10,114 nucleotides of DNA from an uncultured Oribacterium sp. (GTDB taxonomy: Bacteria; Bacillota; Clostridia; Lachnospirales; Lachnospiraceae). A program made the position numbers and the translations under genes. The stretch's first letter is position 1. Each line of letters starts with the position of its first letter. The stretch is from NCBI GenBank assembly GCA_900772695.1, contig CAAGRO010000069.1, forward strand, positions 1 through 10,114, written 5' to 3'. Shown here in pieces: positions 1-6,781 of this stretch. Under the pieces are notes generated by a model. The model saw only the letters and a program-made list of their open reading frames with translations. It searched no databases and had not been told where the DNA came from.

Positions 1-26
1 ATGGGGTCTGACCCCATTAATTTTTT
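1..26 (+). terminator. Palindromic hairpin plus T-run
   Basis: Positions 1-8 (ATGGGGTC) and 10-17 (GACCCCAT) are perfect reverse complements. With a 3-nt loop this gives a 7-bp stem, followed by a run of six T at 21-26. It resembles a Rho-independent terminator read on the plus strand, for a gene that would lie left of the window. It also lies just downstream of the araC-type gene, but on that strand an A-run rather than a T-run faces the stem. The GGGGTC-type palindrome could equally be the edge of a repeated element cut by the window border. The sequence alone does not decide. Confidence 0.4.
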
Positions 27-52
27 ATAAATTTTAAATGGAGATGACCCAA

Positions 53-892
53 TCACTTTGCGTACTGCTTCCGGTATTGTCGTGGTGACATCCCGACCTT
101 CTTGTTGAAGATCTGGGAGAAGTAGGACTGGGAGGAGAAGCCGGCGCTGGTGGCGATCTGGGTGACGGAGAGGTTCGAGGAGCTGAGGAGCTCCTTGCAG
201 GCGGCGAGTCGGCGTTCGGTGAGGTAGCTGATCGGGGACTGGCCGATGCATTCGGTGAAGGAGTGCGCGAGGTAAAACTTATTGATATGGGTGATTTCGG
301 CCAGGGAATCGAGGGTGATGTCCTGGGCGTAGTTCGTGTCGATGTAGCGTTTTGCGATGGCGCATTCCTTCGAGAGCTGGAAGGAGGACTCGGAGATGAC
401 GGAGAGCTTCTGCTTCCGGGAGATGTAGACGAGGAGCACCTCGAGCAGGCCATGGCAGACCTTTTCAAAGCCGGGCTTTTTATCCTGGAACTCATGCATC
501 ATGAGCTGCGCGAAGTTGATGAACTGGTTTTTATCCGAGCCATAGCTGTAGAAGCTGTAGCCCCGTCCATACGCCTGGTCATGCTCCGTGAAGGAGAAGG
601 CCAGTCCCTCGACGCCGAAGACGATGTACTCCATCGGGTTGTTCGGAAAGGTTTTTTCGGTGTGCTCGACGTTCGGGTTAATGATGATGAGATCATCGGT
701 TTTCACGGGCACCTTTTCGTTCTCGATATAAAAGACGCCTTCCCCATGGAGGACGTAGAAGAGTTCAGTGAACTGATGTGTATGCGGGAGGGAGTGCCAG
801 TCGCCCTCATATTTCGAGATCGAGATATAGCGAAGCTGGAAGTCCGAGCGACTCCCTGCACTAGAGCTGATGCTGACCATTTCGTTACTCAT
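53..892 (-). CDS. AraC-family transcriptional regulator with N-terminal cupin domain
   Basis: This is a 279-residue sugar-responsive DNA-binding regulator, normal in length for the family. Residues ~20-100 form a cupin-type sensor domain, with HTHQFTELFYVLHGEG at 37-52 and a second barrel motif IINPNVEH at 70-77. Residues ~178-278 form the AraC/XylS domain: helix-turn-helix 1 at ~191-212 (ITLDSLAEITHINKFYLAHSF region) and helix-turn-helix 2 at ~241-264 (LSVTQIATSAGFSSQSYFS), ending in the family signature VGMSPRQYRK. The start at 892 is chosen because GGAGGAG (902-908) lies 9 nt upstream. Two earlier in-frame ATGs at 910 and 916 sit on or before that site and are poor starts. It is divergent from the phosphorylase/transporter operon and is its likely local regulator, probably an activator sensing an imported galactosyl-hexosamine. 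The ligand is inference. Confidence 0.93.
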   Translation of the reverse strand: MSNEMVSISSSAGSRSDFQLRYISISKYEGDWHSLPHTHQFTELFYVLHGEGVFYIENEKVPVKTDDLIIINPNVEHTEKTFPNNPMEYIVFGVEGLAFSFTEHDQAYGRGYSFYSYGSDKNQFINFAQLMMHEFQDKKPGFEKVCHGLLEVLLVYISRKQKLSVISESSFQLSKECAIAKRYIDTNYAQDITLDSLAEITHINKFYLAHSFTECIGQSPISYLTERRLAACKELLSSSNLSVTQIATSAGFSSQSYFSQIFNKKVGMSPRQYRKQYAK

Positions 893-913
893 TGCTTTTT
901 TCTCCTCCATTGA

Positions 914-933
914 CATCCGGGTGTATCCGGATG
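914..933 (-). promoter_or_regulatory. Inverted repeat in the regulator leader
   Basis: CATCCGG (914-920) and CCGGATG (927-933) are perfect 7-bp inverted arms around a 6-nt loop. They lie just upstream of the Shine-Dalgarno sequence of the AraC-type gene. As DNA this could be an operator for autoregulation, and as RNA a small hairpin in the leader. No T-run follows it, so it is not a terminator. Confidence 0.35.
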
Positions 934-1062
934 CTGATCACTGCTTTCTTCTTAGATTGATTCCTCTTGTATAGTGACGTCTATCTCTATTTAGATATTT
1001 CCTGTGCGTCGTCCGACCGACAGAGTCAAAGGTCGCTCCACAGGATGTCCGTTTTGTTATGG

Positions 1063-1090
1063 TTGTCATGCGAGCGTTTTATAGTACAAT
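1063..1090 (+). promoter_or_regulatory. Sigma-A-type promoter candidate for the operon
   Basis: TTGTCA at 1063-1068 and TACAAT at 1085-1090 are separated by 16 bases. Each box matches the housekeeping consensus at five of six positions. Transcription would start near 1097 and leave a leader of about 345 nt before the phosphorylase, which would include the direct repeat and the tandem repeats. A second, weaker candidate is TTACAT (1156-1161) with CATAAT (1180-1185), just downstream of the direct repeat. Confidence 0.5.
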
Positions 1091-1111
1091 GTATATAGAG
1101 ACATAACAGAA

Positions 1112-1140
1112 ACCGCAATATAGTTAAAGTTAGACCGCAA
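1112..1140 (+). promoter_or_regulatory. Candidate AraC-type operator (direct repeat ACCGCAA, 22-bp period)
   Basis: ACCGCAA occurs at 1112-1118 and again at 1134-1140, in the same orientation and exactly 22 bp apart, about two helical turns. AraC/XylS proteins typically bind paired half-sites as direct repeats spaced by about two turns, and such a regulator is encoded next door. The repeat lies downstream of the best promoter candidate but 15 bp upstream of the weaker one at 1156-1185, a position that would suit activation. The assignment is inference from spacing and context. Confidence 0.4.
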
Positions 1141-1293
1141 AATACACGAAATCGCTTACATAGAGCAAACTCTTTTAAACATAATATACATAAAAAACGC
1201 CATTGAAAAGCATTTTAGTTATAATATATCAAGATATATAACAAACCAAGCAACAAAGAAATAGTTATCTATCCGCCTTCACTATATACTGAA

Positions 1294-1424
1294 TTCATGA
1301 GATCGATGATCAGGAAATGATCCATAGAACCGATACGGATTCATGCAATCGATGATCAGGAAATGTTCGTAGAACCGATACGGGATGCCTGCGATCGATG
1401 CTTCTGCATGGATCCGTAATGAAC
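1294..1424 (+). repeat. Tandem ~46-bp repeats, two full copies and one decayed copy
   Basis: Copy 1 spans 1294-1339 and copy 2 spans 1340-1385. They share TTCATG, the 16-base block ATCGATGATCAGGAAA, and a TAGAACCGATACGG block, and differ by a few substitutions and a 1-base indel. A diverged third copy at about 1386-1424 keeps ATCGATG and a GGATCCGTA-like segment. Copy 1 can form GATCA-GGAAA-TGATC (1308-1322), while copy 2 instead has GTTC-GTA-GAAC. The array ends right before the phosphorylase ribosome binding site, so it lies in the mRNA leader. It may be a set of regulator sites, an RNA leader structure, or a simple local duplication. Confidence 0.75.
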
Positions 1425-1443
1425 ATTTGGAGGATGTATGTTG

Positions 1444-3597
1444 ATGACGGGAAGACTGACGCTGCCGACGGATGCAGATGTCATTGACGAGACGATTCGT
1501 CTGAAAAATCTCTTAGGTGCCGATGCACTGCGAGACTGCGATGGTACGAAGATGCCGGAGGCGCTTCTGGATGATCCGTCGAAGAAGTATGCGACCTACT
1601 ATACCACGCGTAATGATAACGCCTGGGCGAGTGCACATCCGGAGGAGATCCAGCAGGAGTACCTGATCAGTGATCGGGTGACGGCGCGGGGCGAGACCCT
1701 TCGGATCCGTCTCATGGAGGGCTTTCATACCGAGCAGCTGAAGGTGAACACCCTGGATGATCCGAAGCGCTGGTGGGAGGTCATCGACCGCACGACCGGA
1801 GACATTGTCCCGGTGGATGCGTGGTTCTTCGATGAAGCGAGCGGTGAGGTCGAGATCCTGACGACGCCGTTCCATGTGTATACGGTCAGCTTCCTTGCTT
1901 TTCTGATCTGGGACCCAGTGCATATGTATAATTCCATCACGAATGACTGGAAGGATACGCCGCATCAGCTGACGTATGATGTACGACAGCCGAAGACACA
2001 GCAGTATGTGAAAAATAAGATGAAACAGTGGTGCAAGGAGAATCCGGATATCGATGTCGTTCGATTCACGACCTTCTTTCATCAGTTCACACTGACCTTC
2101 GATGACCAGAAGCGAGAGAAGTTCGTCGAGTGGTTCGGTTACAGTGCGAGTGTCAGTCCATATATCCTGGAGAAATTCGAGAAGTGGGCAGGCTACAGGT
2201 TCCGTCCGGAGTTTATCGTGGATCAGGGCTATCATAATAGTATGTTCCGCGTACCAAGCAAGGAATTCCGTGATTTTATCGAGTTCCAGCAGATTGAGGT
2301 CTGTGCGCTGGCAAAGGAGCTCGTTGATATCGTTCATTCCTATGGTAAGGAAGCGATGATGTTCCTCGGCGATCACTGGATCGGCACAGAGCCATATGGT
2401 AAATATTTCGCAGGTATCGGCCTCGATGCGGTAGTGGGATCTGTCGGAAGCGGCATCACTCTTCGTATGATTTCAGATATTAAGAGTGTGAATTATACAG
2501 AAGGACGACTTCTCCCGTATTTCTTCCCGGATGTATTCTGTGAGGGTGGGGATCCGATCGGCGAAGCGAGAGATAACTGGAGAAAGGCGAGACGCGCACT
2601 TCTTCGTTCCCCACTCGATCGGATCGGCTACGGCGGCTATCTGAAGCTCGCAAACAACTGGCCTGGCTTCATCGATGAGATTCAGCATGTCGTGACCGAG
2701 TTCCGTGAGATTCACGAGAACATGCAGGGAACCGCATCCTATGTAGCACCGTTCAAGGTGGCGATTCTCAACTGTTGGGGGAGTCAGAGAAGATGGATGT
2801 CGAACCAGGTGCACCACGCGATCTATCACCGCGAGACCTATTCGGCAGAGGGCGTACTTGAGTGCTTAAGCGGTATGCCATTTGAAGTAGAGTTTATCTC
2901 CTTCGAGGATGTAAAGAAGGGGATTCCGAAGGACATCGGCGTCATCATCAACGTCGGCGATGCCTATACCGCTTTCAGTGGTGCGGAGAACTGGATCGAT
3001 GAGGCGGTGGTTACGAACATCCGTCGATTCGTCGATCAGGGCGGCGGCTTCATCGGGGTCGGTGAGCCGACGGCGTACCAGTATCAGGGACGTTACTTCC
3101 AGCTCTCGGATGTACTCGGCTGCGATCGTGAGATGTGTTTCTCACTGAGCACAGATAAATATAACGAGATGGATGCGCATCATTTCATCCTGGAGGATAT
3201 CGATGGCGCCATTGATTTCGGTGAAGGAACGAGCCGAATCTATGCGCAGGGTAAGCACTATCAGATTCTCGCGATGGACGGCGAGTACGCGGAACTCGTG
3301 GTCAATGCCTACGGCCGGGGCCACAGTGTCTACTTCGCAGGGCTTCCGTACTCACCACAGAACTGCCGTATCCTGCTGCGCGCGATCTACTATGCCGCCG
3401 GCATGGAAGAGGAGATGAAGCGCTATTATGTGACGAATGTCGAGACCGAGATCACGGTCTTCCAGAAGAGCCGGAAGATCGCGGTGATCAACAATTCCTC
3501 AGAGGCCCAGCATACCGATGTATACATTGGCGGAAAATGCGTATATACGCTCGACCTCGCGCCGGGCGAGATGCGCTGGGTAGAGGATGCAGAGTGA
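1444..3597 (+). CDS. gnpA: GH112 1,3-beta-galactosyl-N-acetylhexosamine (LNB/GNB) phosphorylase
   Basis: This is a cytoplasmic phosphorylase (also called lnpA) that splits lacto-N-biose or galacto-N-biose with phosphate into galactose-1-phosphate plus GlcNAc or GalNAc. The 717-residue protein matches the family along its whole length: TGRLTLP at the N-terminus, WDPVHMYN (156-163), VVRFTTFF, GDHWIGTEPYG (309-319), SPLDRIGYGGYL, a middle Rossmann-like domain (~438-655) with VGVGEP, and a small C-terminal beta domain. D310 aligns with the catalytic acid I recall as Asp313 of the Bifidobacterium longum enzyme, whose numbering runs about 3 higher. V159 and N163 match the Val/Asn pair of LNB/GNB enzymes, which argues against the galactosyl-rhamnose phosphorylase branch, though that exclusion rests on memory. 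It is ~30 residues shorter than the bifidobacterial protein because an insert near residue 590 is absent. GGAGG at 1429-1433 is 10 nt from ATG 1444 and only 4 nt from ATG 1438, so 1444 is preferred narrowly. First gene of the operon. Confidence 0.93.
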   Translation: MTGRLTLPTDADVIDETIRLKNLLGADALRDCDGTKMPEALLDDPSKKYATYYTTRNDNAWASAHPEEIQQEYLISDRVTARGETLRIRLMEGFHTEQLKVNTLDDPKRWWEVIDRTTGDIVPVDAWFFDEASGEVEILTTPFHVYTVSFLAFLIWDPVHMYNSITNDWKDTPHQLTYDVRQPKTQQYVKNKMKQWCKENPDIDVVRFTTFFHQFTLTFDDQKREKFVEWFGYSASVSPYILEKFEKWAGYRFRPEFIVDQGYHNSMFRVPSKEFRDFIEFQQIEVCALAKELVDIVHSYGKEAMMFLGDHWIGTEPYGKYFAGIGLDAVVGSVGSGITLRMISDIKSVNYTEGRLLPYFFPDVFCEGGDPIGEARDNWRKARRALLRSPLDRIGYGGYLKLANNWPGFIDEIQHVVTEFREIHENMQGTASYVAPFKVAILNCWGSQRRWMSNQVHHAIYHRETYSAEGVLECLSGMPFEVEFISFEDVKKGIPKDIGVIINVGDAYTAFSGAENWIDEAVVTNIRRFVDQGGGFIGVGEPTAYQYQGRYFQLSDVLGCDREMCFSLSTDKYNEMDAHHFILEDIDGAIDFGEGTSRIYAQGKHYQILAMDGEYAELVVNAYGRGHSVYFAGLPYSPQNCRILLRAIYYAAGMEEEMKRYYVTNVETEITVFQKSRKIAVINNSSEAQHTDVYIGGKCVYTLDLAPGEMRWVEDAE

Positions 3598-3610
3598 GTT
3601 AACTTATGAG

Positions 3611-3624
3611 AAGCAGGGCTGCTT
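3611..3624 (+). terminator. Small stem-loop between phosphorylase and binding protein
   Basis: AAGCA (3611-3615) pairs with TGCTT (3620-3624) around a 4-nt loop, followed by a T-rich but broken tract (TTCATATTTTAT). The stem is short and the U-tract poor, so it would be at most a leaky terminator or an mRNA processing point. It is the only structure in the 72-base gap between the two genes, and no clear promoter for the binding protein is visible there. Confidence 0.3.
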
Positions 3625-3669
3625 TTCATATTTTATAAAAGTACTGAAAGTATCAGGAGGAAAAAAGTA

Positions 3670-5019
3670 ATGAAAAAGAACGTAGTGGGCTCCATCTTAG
3701 TAGCCGCAATGTCCGTATCGATGCTTGCCGGATGTGGCAGCAGTGCGCCAGCAACACAGGAGACGAAGGCTCCAGCGGAAACGAAGGCAGCGGCGGAGAC
3801 CGAGGCAACAACCGAAGCATCAGGAGACGAGACGCTCTCCGTATGGTGCTGGGATCCGAACTTCAACGTCTATGCGATGAAGCAGGCCGAGAAGATCTAC
3901 CAGAAGGATCACCCGAACTTCAAGCTGGATATCCAGGAGAAGGTCTATAACGATATCGAGACCGCGCTGATTACCGCTGCCGAGGCGAACGATTACAGCA
4001 CACTGCCGGATATCTTCCTTATGCAGGATTACTCCTTCCATAAGAACGCAACGAACTACCCGGGCATCTTTACAGAGCTGACCGATTCCGGCATCGACTT
4101 CTCACAGTTCTCCGCTGGTAAGCTTGCTGATTCGACGGTTGATGGAAAGAACTACGGCGTTCCATTTGATAACGGTGCAACCATCATGGCGATTCGTCGT
4201 GATATGGTCGAGGCCGCTGGTCTCACCGTCGAGGATTTCAAGGATACAACCTGGTCTGACTTCATGGCGAAGGCAAAGAAGGTTGTGGATGCAAACAATG
4301 TGCCGATGCTTACAAGCTCCGGTGGATCCGAGATCGTCATCGAGATGCTTCAGTCTGCAGGTGCTTCTCCAATGGTCGATGGAAAGGTTGACTTAGTAGG
4401 TAATAAGGCGTTGAAGGCAGCGATCGAGACCTATGAGACCCTGATCAAGGACGGCATCATGGTTGATTACACTGACTGGGATCAGTACATCGCTTCCATG
4501 AACAAGGGCACCGCAGCTGGTGTCATCCAGGGATGCTGGATCATGTCTTCCATTCAGGCAGCAGAGGATCAGTCTGGCAAGTGGGCGATCGTCAACATGC
4601 CGAAGTTCGACGATGTCGAGGGTGCAACCAACTATGCAAACTGCGGTGGTGCCAGCTGGGCAGTTTCTTCCAACTGCAAGAACACCGATCTCGCTTATGA
4701 TTTCATCAAGACCACCTTCGGTGGAAGCGTAGAGTTATATGATGACCTCCTTCCAAACGCCGGTGCGATCGCAAGCTACTTACCGGCAGCTGCGTCTCCT
4801 GTTTACAACGAGACTTCTGAGTTCTATGGCGGACAGGCCGTTTATAAGGATATCGTCGAGTTCGCAGGACAGGTTCCGGGCATCGACTACGGTGCATACT
4901 ACTCGGATATCCGAAGCGCTCTGACTGATGCAATCACCAACGTCGTTCAGAATGGTGCCGACATCGATACCGAGATCAAGAACGCACAGGATACTGTAGA
5001 ATTTAATATCGGTGAGTAA
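3670..5019 (+). CDS. ABC transporter sugar-binding lipoprotein
   Basis: This is the extracellular solute-binding protein (family 1) of an oligosaccharide ABC importer, anchored to the membrane by lipid. Its 449 residues are typical. MKKN begins a signal peptide ending in the lipobox LAGC, with the lipidated cysteine at residue 22. An Ala/Thr/Glu/Lys-rich tether follows at ~23-52, then the two-lobed binding fold from TLSVWCWDPN onward. Conserved-looking elements include DYSTLPDIFLM, the hinge-region GVPFDNGATIMAIRRDM, and aromatic residues suited to stacking on sugars (GCWIMSS, GGASWAVSS). AGGAGG at 3655-3660, 9 nt before the ATG, is a near-perfect ribosome binding site and predicts strong translation. 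Its position after a GH112 phosphorylase suggests a ligand containing Gal-beta-1,3-HexNAc, like the LNB/GNB-binding proteins of bifidobacteria and Roseburia. The ligand is inference from context. Confidence 0.93.
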   Translation: MKKNVVGSILVAAMSVSMLAGCGSSAPATQETKAPAETKAAAETEATTEASGDETLSVWCWDPNFNVYAMKQAEKIYQKDHPNFKLDIQEKVYNDIETALITAAEANDYSTLPDIFLMQDYSFHKNATNYPGIFTELTDSGIDFSQFSAGKLADSTVDGKNYGVPFDNGATIMAIRRDMVEAAGLTVEDFKDTTWSDFMAKAKKVVDANNVPMLTSSGGSEIVIEMLQSAGASPMVDGKVDLVGNKALKAAIETYETLIKDGIMVDYTDWDQYIASMNKGTAAGVIQGCWIMSSIQAAEDQSGKWAIVNMPKFDDVEGATNYANCGGASWAVSSNCKNTDLAYDFIKTTFGGSVELYDDLLPNAGAIASYLPAAASPVYNETSEFYGGQAVYKDIVEFAGQVPGIDYGAYYSDIRSALTDAITNVVQNGADIDTEIKNAQDTVEFNIGE

Positions 5020-5051
5020 TCCTTCGGGATACACGATCCGAGCGTAAGAAA

Positions 5052-5091
5052 AAACAGCCGGGAGTGCAGCACTGCGTTCCCGGTTCTGTTT
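5052..5091 (+). promoter_or_regulatory. Strong intergenic stem-loop after the binding-protein gene
   Basis: The arms AAACAG (5052-5057), CCGGGA (5058-5063) and GTGCA (5064-5068) pair with TGCGT (5073-5077), TCCCGG (5078-5083) and CTGTTT (5086-5091). The result is a stem of 17 pairs, two of them G-U, with a 4-nt loop and a TT bulge. There is no long T-run, and the AGGAG of the next gene starts two bases after the stem. Such structures between binding-protein and permease genes commonly protect the upstream mRNA from 3' decay or partly block read-through, keeping binding protein in excess over permeases. It could also limit permease translation by crowding the ribosome site. Confidence 0.75.
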
Positions 5092-5103
5092 CAGGAGATA
5101 AAA

Positions 5104-5982
5104 ATGGAAAATAAGAAAACCAAGTTAACGCTGGAGAAAAAGTATAATCTGACCGGCTGGGCCTTTCTGCTCCCGGCATCGATTTTGATTTTTGTCTTCT
5201 GTTTCTATCCGATGGCACAGGCCATCCTTCTTTCCTTCCGAAAGTCTGGAGGTGCCTTCAACGGCTTCAGTAACTACCTCCGCATCCTGAAGGATAAAAC
5301 CTTTCAGCAGTGCCTGTTTAATACCTTTTTCTACTTCTTAGTACAGGTGCCGATCATGCTGATCCTCGCACTGATCCTGGCACAGCTTCTCAATAGTCCG
5401 AAGATCCGGTATAAGAGCATCTTCCGTACGCTGATCTTCCTTCCATGTGCGACCTCGCTGGTATCGTACTCGATGATTTTCAAGTCACTGTTTGCTCCGG
5501 ACGGCATCGTGAACCGTGTGCTGATGGGCATCGGGCTCTCATCGATCGACTGGTTTCAGAGTACCTGGCCGGCTCGCTGGGTCATCGTCATTGCGCTCAT
5601 CTGGAGATGGACAGGCTACAATATGGTATTCTACCTCGCCGGATTACAGAACATCGACTATTCTGTATATGAGGCAAGCTATATCGATGGCGCGACACCC
5701 CTGCAGCAGTTCTTCAAGATTACGATTCCACTTTTAAAACCGACGATTCTTATGACGGCGATCATGTCAACGTCCGGAACCCTGCAGCTCTTCGATGAGT
5801 CCATGAACCTCACTGCAGGCGGTCCTGGTAAATCCACGATGACACTATCCCATTATATTTACAATATTTCTTTCGTAGAAACACCGAAATTTAACTATGC
5901 AGCATCCCTTTCTGTATGCATACTCATTATGGTAGCGGTGCTGTCTGCCATTCAGATGAAGGTGGGTGACAAACGTGACTAA
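5104..5982 (+). CDS. ABC sugar transporter permease (MalF/UgpA type)
   Basis: This 292-residue integral membrane subunit is one half of the importer channel. Six hydrophobic segments lie at about 17-44, 70-96, 107-130, 156-182, 207-230 and 264-287. The cytoplasmic coupling loop has the EAA motif EASYIDGATPLQQFFKITIP (190-209), which contacts the ATPase. AGGAG at 5093-5097, 6 nt before ATG, supports the start. It follows the binding-protein gene across the strong stem-loop and overlaps the next permease by 8 bases, so the two permeases are co-translated and should form a heterodimer. No ATPase gene follows, so a shared MsmK/UgpC-like ATPase encoded elsewhere probably powers it, as is common for carbohydrate importers of Firmicutes. 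Confidence 0.94.
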   Translation: MENKKTKLTLEKKYNLTGWAFLLPASILIFVFCFYPMAQAILLSFRKSGGAFNGFSNYLRILKDKTFQQCLFNTFFYFLVQVPIMLILALILAQLLNSPKIRYKSIFRTLIFLPCATSLVSYSMIFKSLFAPDGIVNRVLMGIGLSSIDWFQSTWPARWVIVIALIWRWTGYNMVFYLAGLQNIDYSVYEASYIDGATPLQQFFKITIPLLKPTILMTAIMSTSGTLQLFDESMNLTAGGPGKSTMTLSHYIYNISFVETPKFNYAASLSVCILIMVAVLSAIQMKVGDKRD

Positions 5983-6781
5983 ACTGAAAAAAATCGCATC
6001 CTACACATTTCTTATCATCGCAAGCTTCCTGTCGTCCTTCCCACTTTACTATATGCTCTGTGGTGCGACAAATGCGAGCATCGATGTCGTGAGAGGAAAG
6101 TTGATTCCGGGTACTTACCTGATGGAAAACTTTAAAACGCTCGTCAGCATGCAGAACCTGCAGCTCGCGATGTTTAACTCCTTCCGAAACGCGATCATCA
6201 CGACCTTCATCGCACTACTGGTGTGCTCCATCGCGGGCTACGGCTTCGAAATCTATCATGATAAGGGAAAGGATACCCTCATGAGTATCCTCCTCCTTGC
6301 GATGATGCTTCCATTCGTTGCCATCATGATTCCGCTCTTCAAAATGTTCACTTCCTGGGGACTTGTGAATACCTGGATTGCACTCGTGATTCCATCGATT
6401 TCAACACCGTTTATGATCATGCTGTTCCGTCAGGCTGCCCGTTCCTTCCCGCACGATATCATCGAAGCGGCGAGACTGGAGGGCCTCGGCGAGGTACAGA
6501 TCTTCTTCCAGATGTTTATCCCGATCATGAAGTCGACCTACGGTGCGGCGATGACCGTCACCTTCATGAATGCCTGGAACAACTACTTATGGCCGACGAT
6601 CATCCTGCAGGACAGTAAGGCGATCACCATGCCGATGCTGGTGGCGAATCTGAAGAGTGGCTACAGCGTCGACTATGGTATGCTGATGCTGGGCGTTCTG
6701 ATCTGTACGCTTCCGACGGCGATCATCTTCCTGTGCTTACAGAAGAGCTTCGCGAACGGCATTACAGGAGCAGTGAAATGA
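5975..6781 (+). CDS. ABC sugar transporter permease (MalG/UgpE type)
   Basis: This is the second membrane subunit of the importer, 268 residues from the chosen start. Hydrophobic segments lie near 9-30, 70-94, 104-127, 136-156, 189-211 and 235-256. The EAA loop reads EAARLEGLGEVQIFFQMFIP (164-183), with the conserved glycine. The start is a GTG. GTG 5975 is preferred because AGGTGG (5960-5965) lies 9 nt upstream. The alternative in-frame GTG at 5966 directly abuts that site. The start lies inside the end of the first permease gene, and the stop codon TGA (6779-6781) overlaps the ATG of the next gene as ATGA. Three genes are thus translationally coupled and the product ratio is probably near one to one. 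Confidence 0.92.
   Translation: MTKLKKIASYTFLIIASFLSSFPLYYMLCGATNASIDVVRGKLIPGTYLMENFKTLVSMQNLQLAMFNSFRNAIITTFIALLVCSIAGYGFEIYHDKGKDTLMSILLLAMMLPFVAIMIPLFKMFTSWGLVNTWIALVIPSISTPFMIMLFRQAARSFPHDIIEAARLEGLGEVQIFFQMFIPIMKSTYGAAMTVTFMNAWNNYLWPTIILQDSKAITMPMLVANLKSGYSVDYGMLMLGVLICTLPTAIIFLCLQKSFANGITGAVK

Larger units (their letters stand above)
917..1437. other. Long divergent intergenic control region
   Basis: About 520 bases between the regulator and the phosphorylase contain no credible gene. The stretch from ~1080 to ~1290 is strongly AT-rich. It holds the plus-strand promoter candidate, the ACCGCAA direct repeat and the tandem ~46-bp repeats listed separately, and a perfect TATAAT at 1220-1225 that has no good -35 box 16-18 bases upstream. 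The regulator's own promoter should lie on the minus strand at about 950-1080, but only weak matches are visible there (for example TATACA, the complement of 970-975), so I do not call it. Confidence 0.6.

Noticed and set aside
263..913. 216-residue plus-strand open frame opposite the AraC regulator
   Set aside because: The minus strand has full cupin and helix-turn-helix domains and a good ribosome binding site. The plus-strand frame resembles no family I know.
1204..1217. TGAAAAGCATTTTA as a CcpA (cre) site
   Set aside because: The central CG of the cre consensus is inverted to GC and another position also mismatches, so the resemblance is too weak to call catabolite repression.
1294..1424. 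CRISPR array
   Set aside because: The two full units are contiguous copies without unique spacers and no cas genes are present. It is a tandem duplication.
1513..2376. 287-residue minus-strand open frame inside the phosphorylase
   Set aside because: It is antisense to conserved GH112 sequence and is a codon-bias shadow.
6733..6777. Upstream extension of the biosidase frame into the permease gene
   Set aside because: It lies wholly inside permease coding sequence. The ATG at 6778 has AGGAG at good spacing and the usual ATGA coupling.
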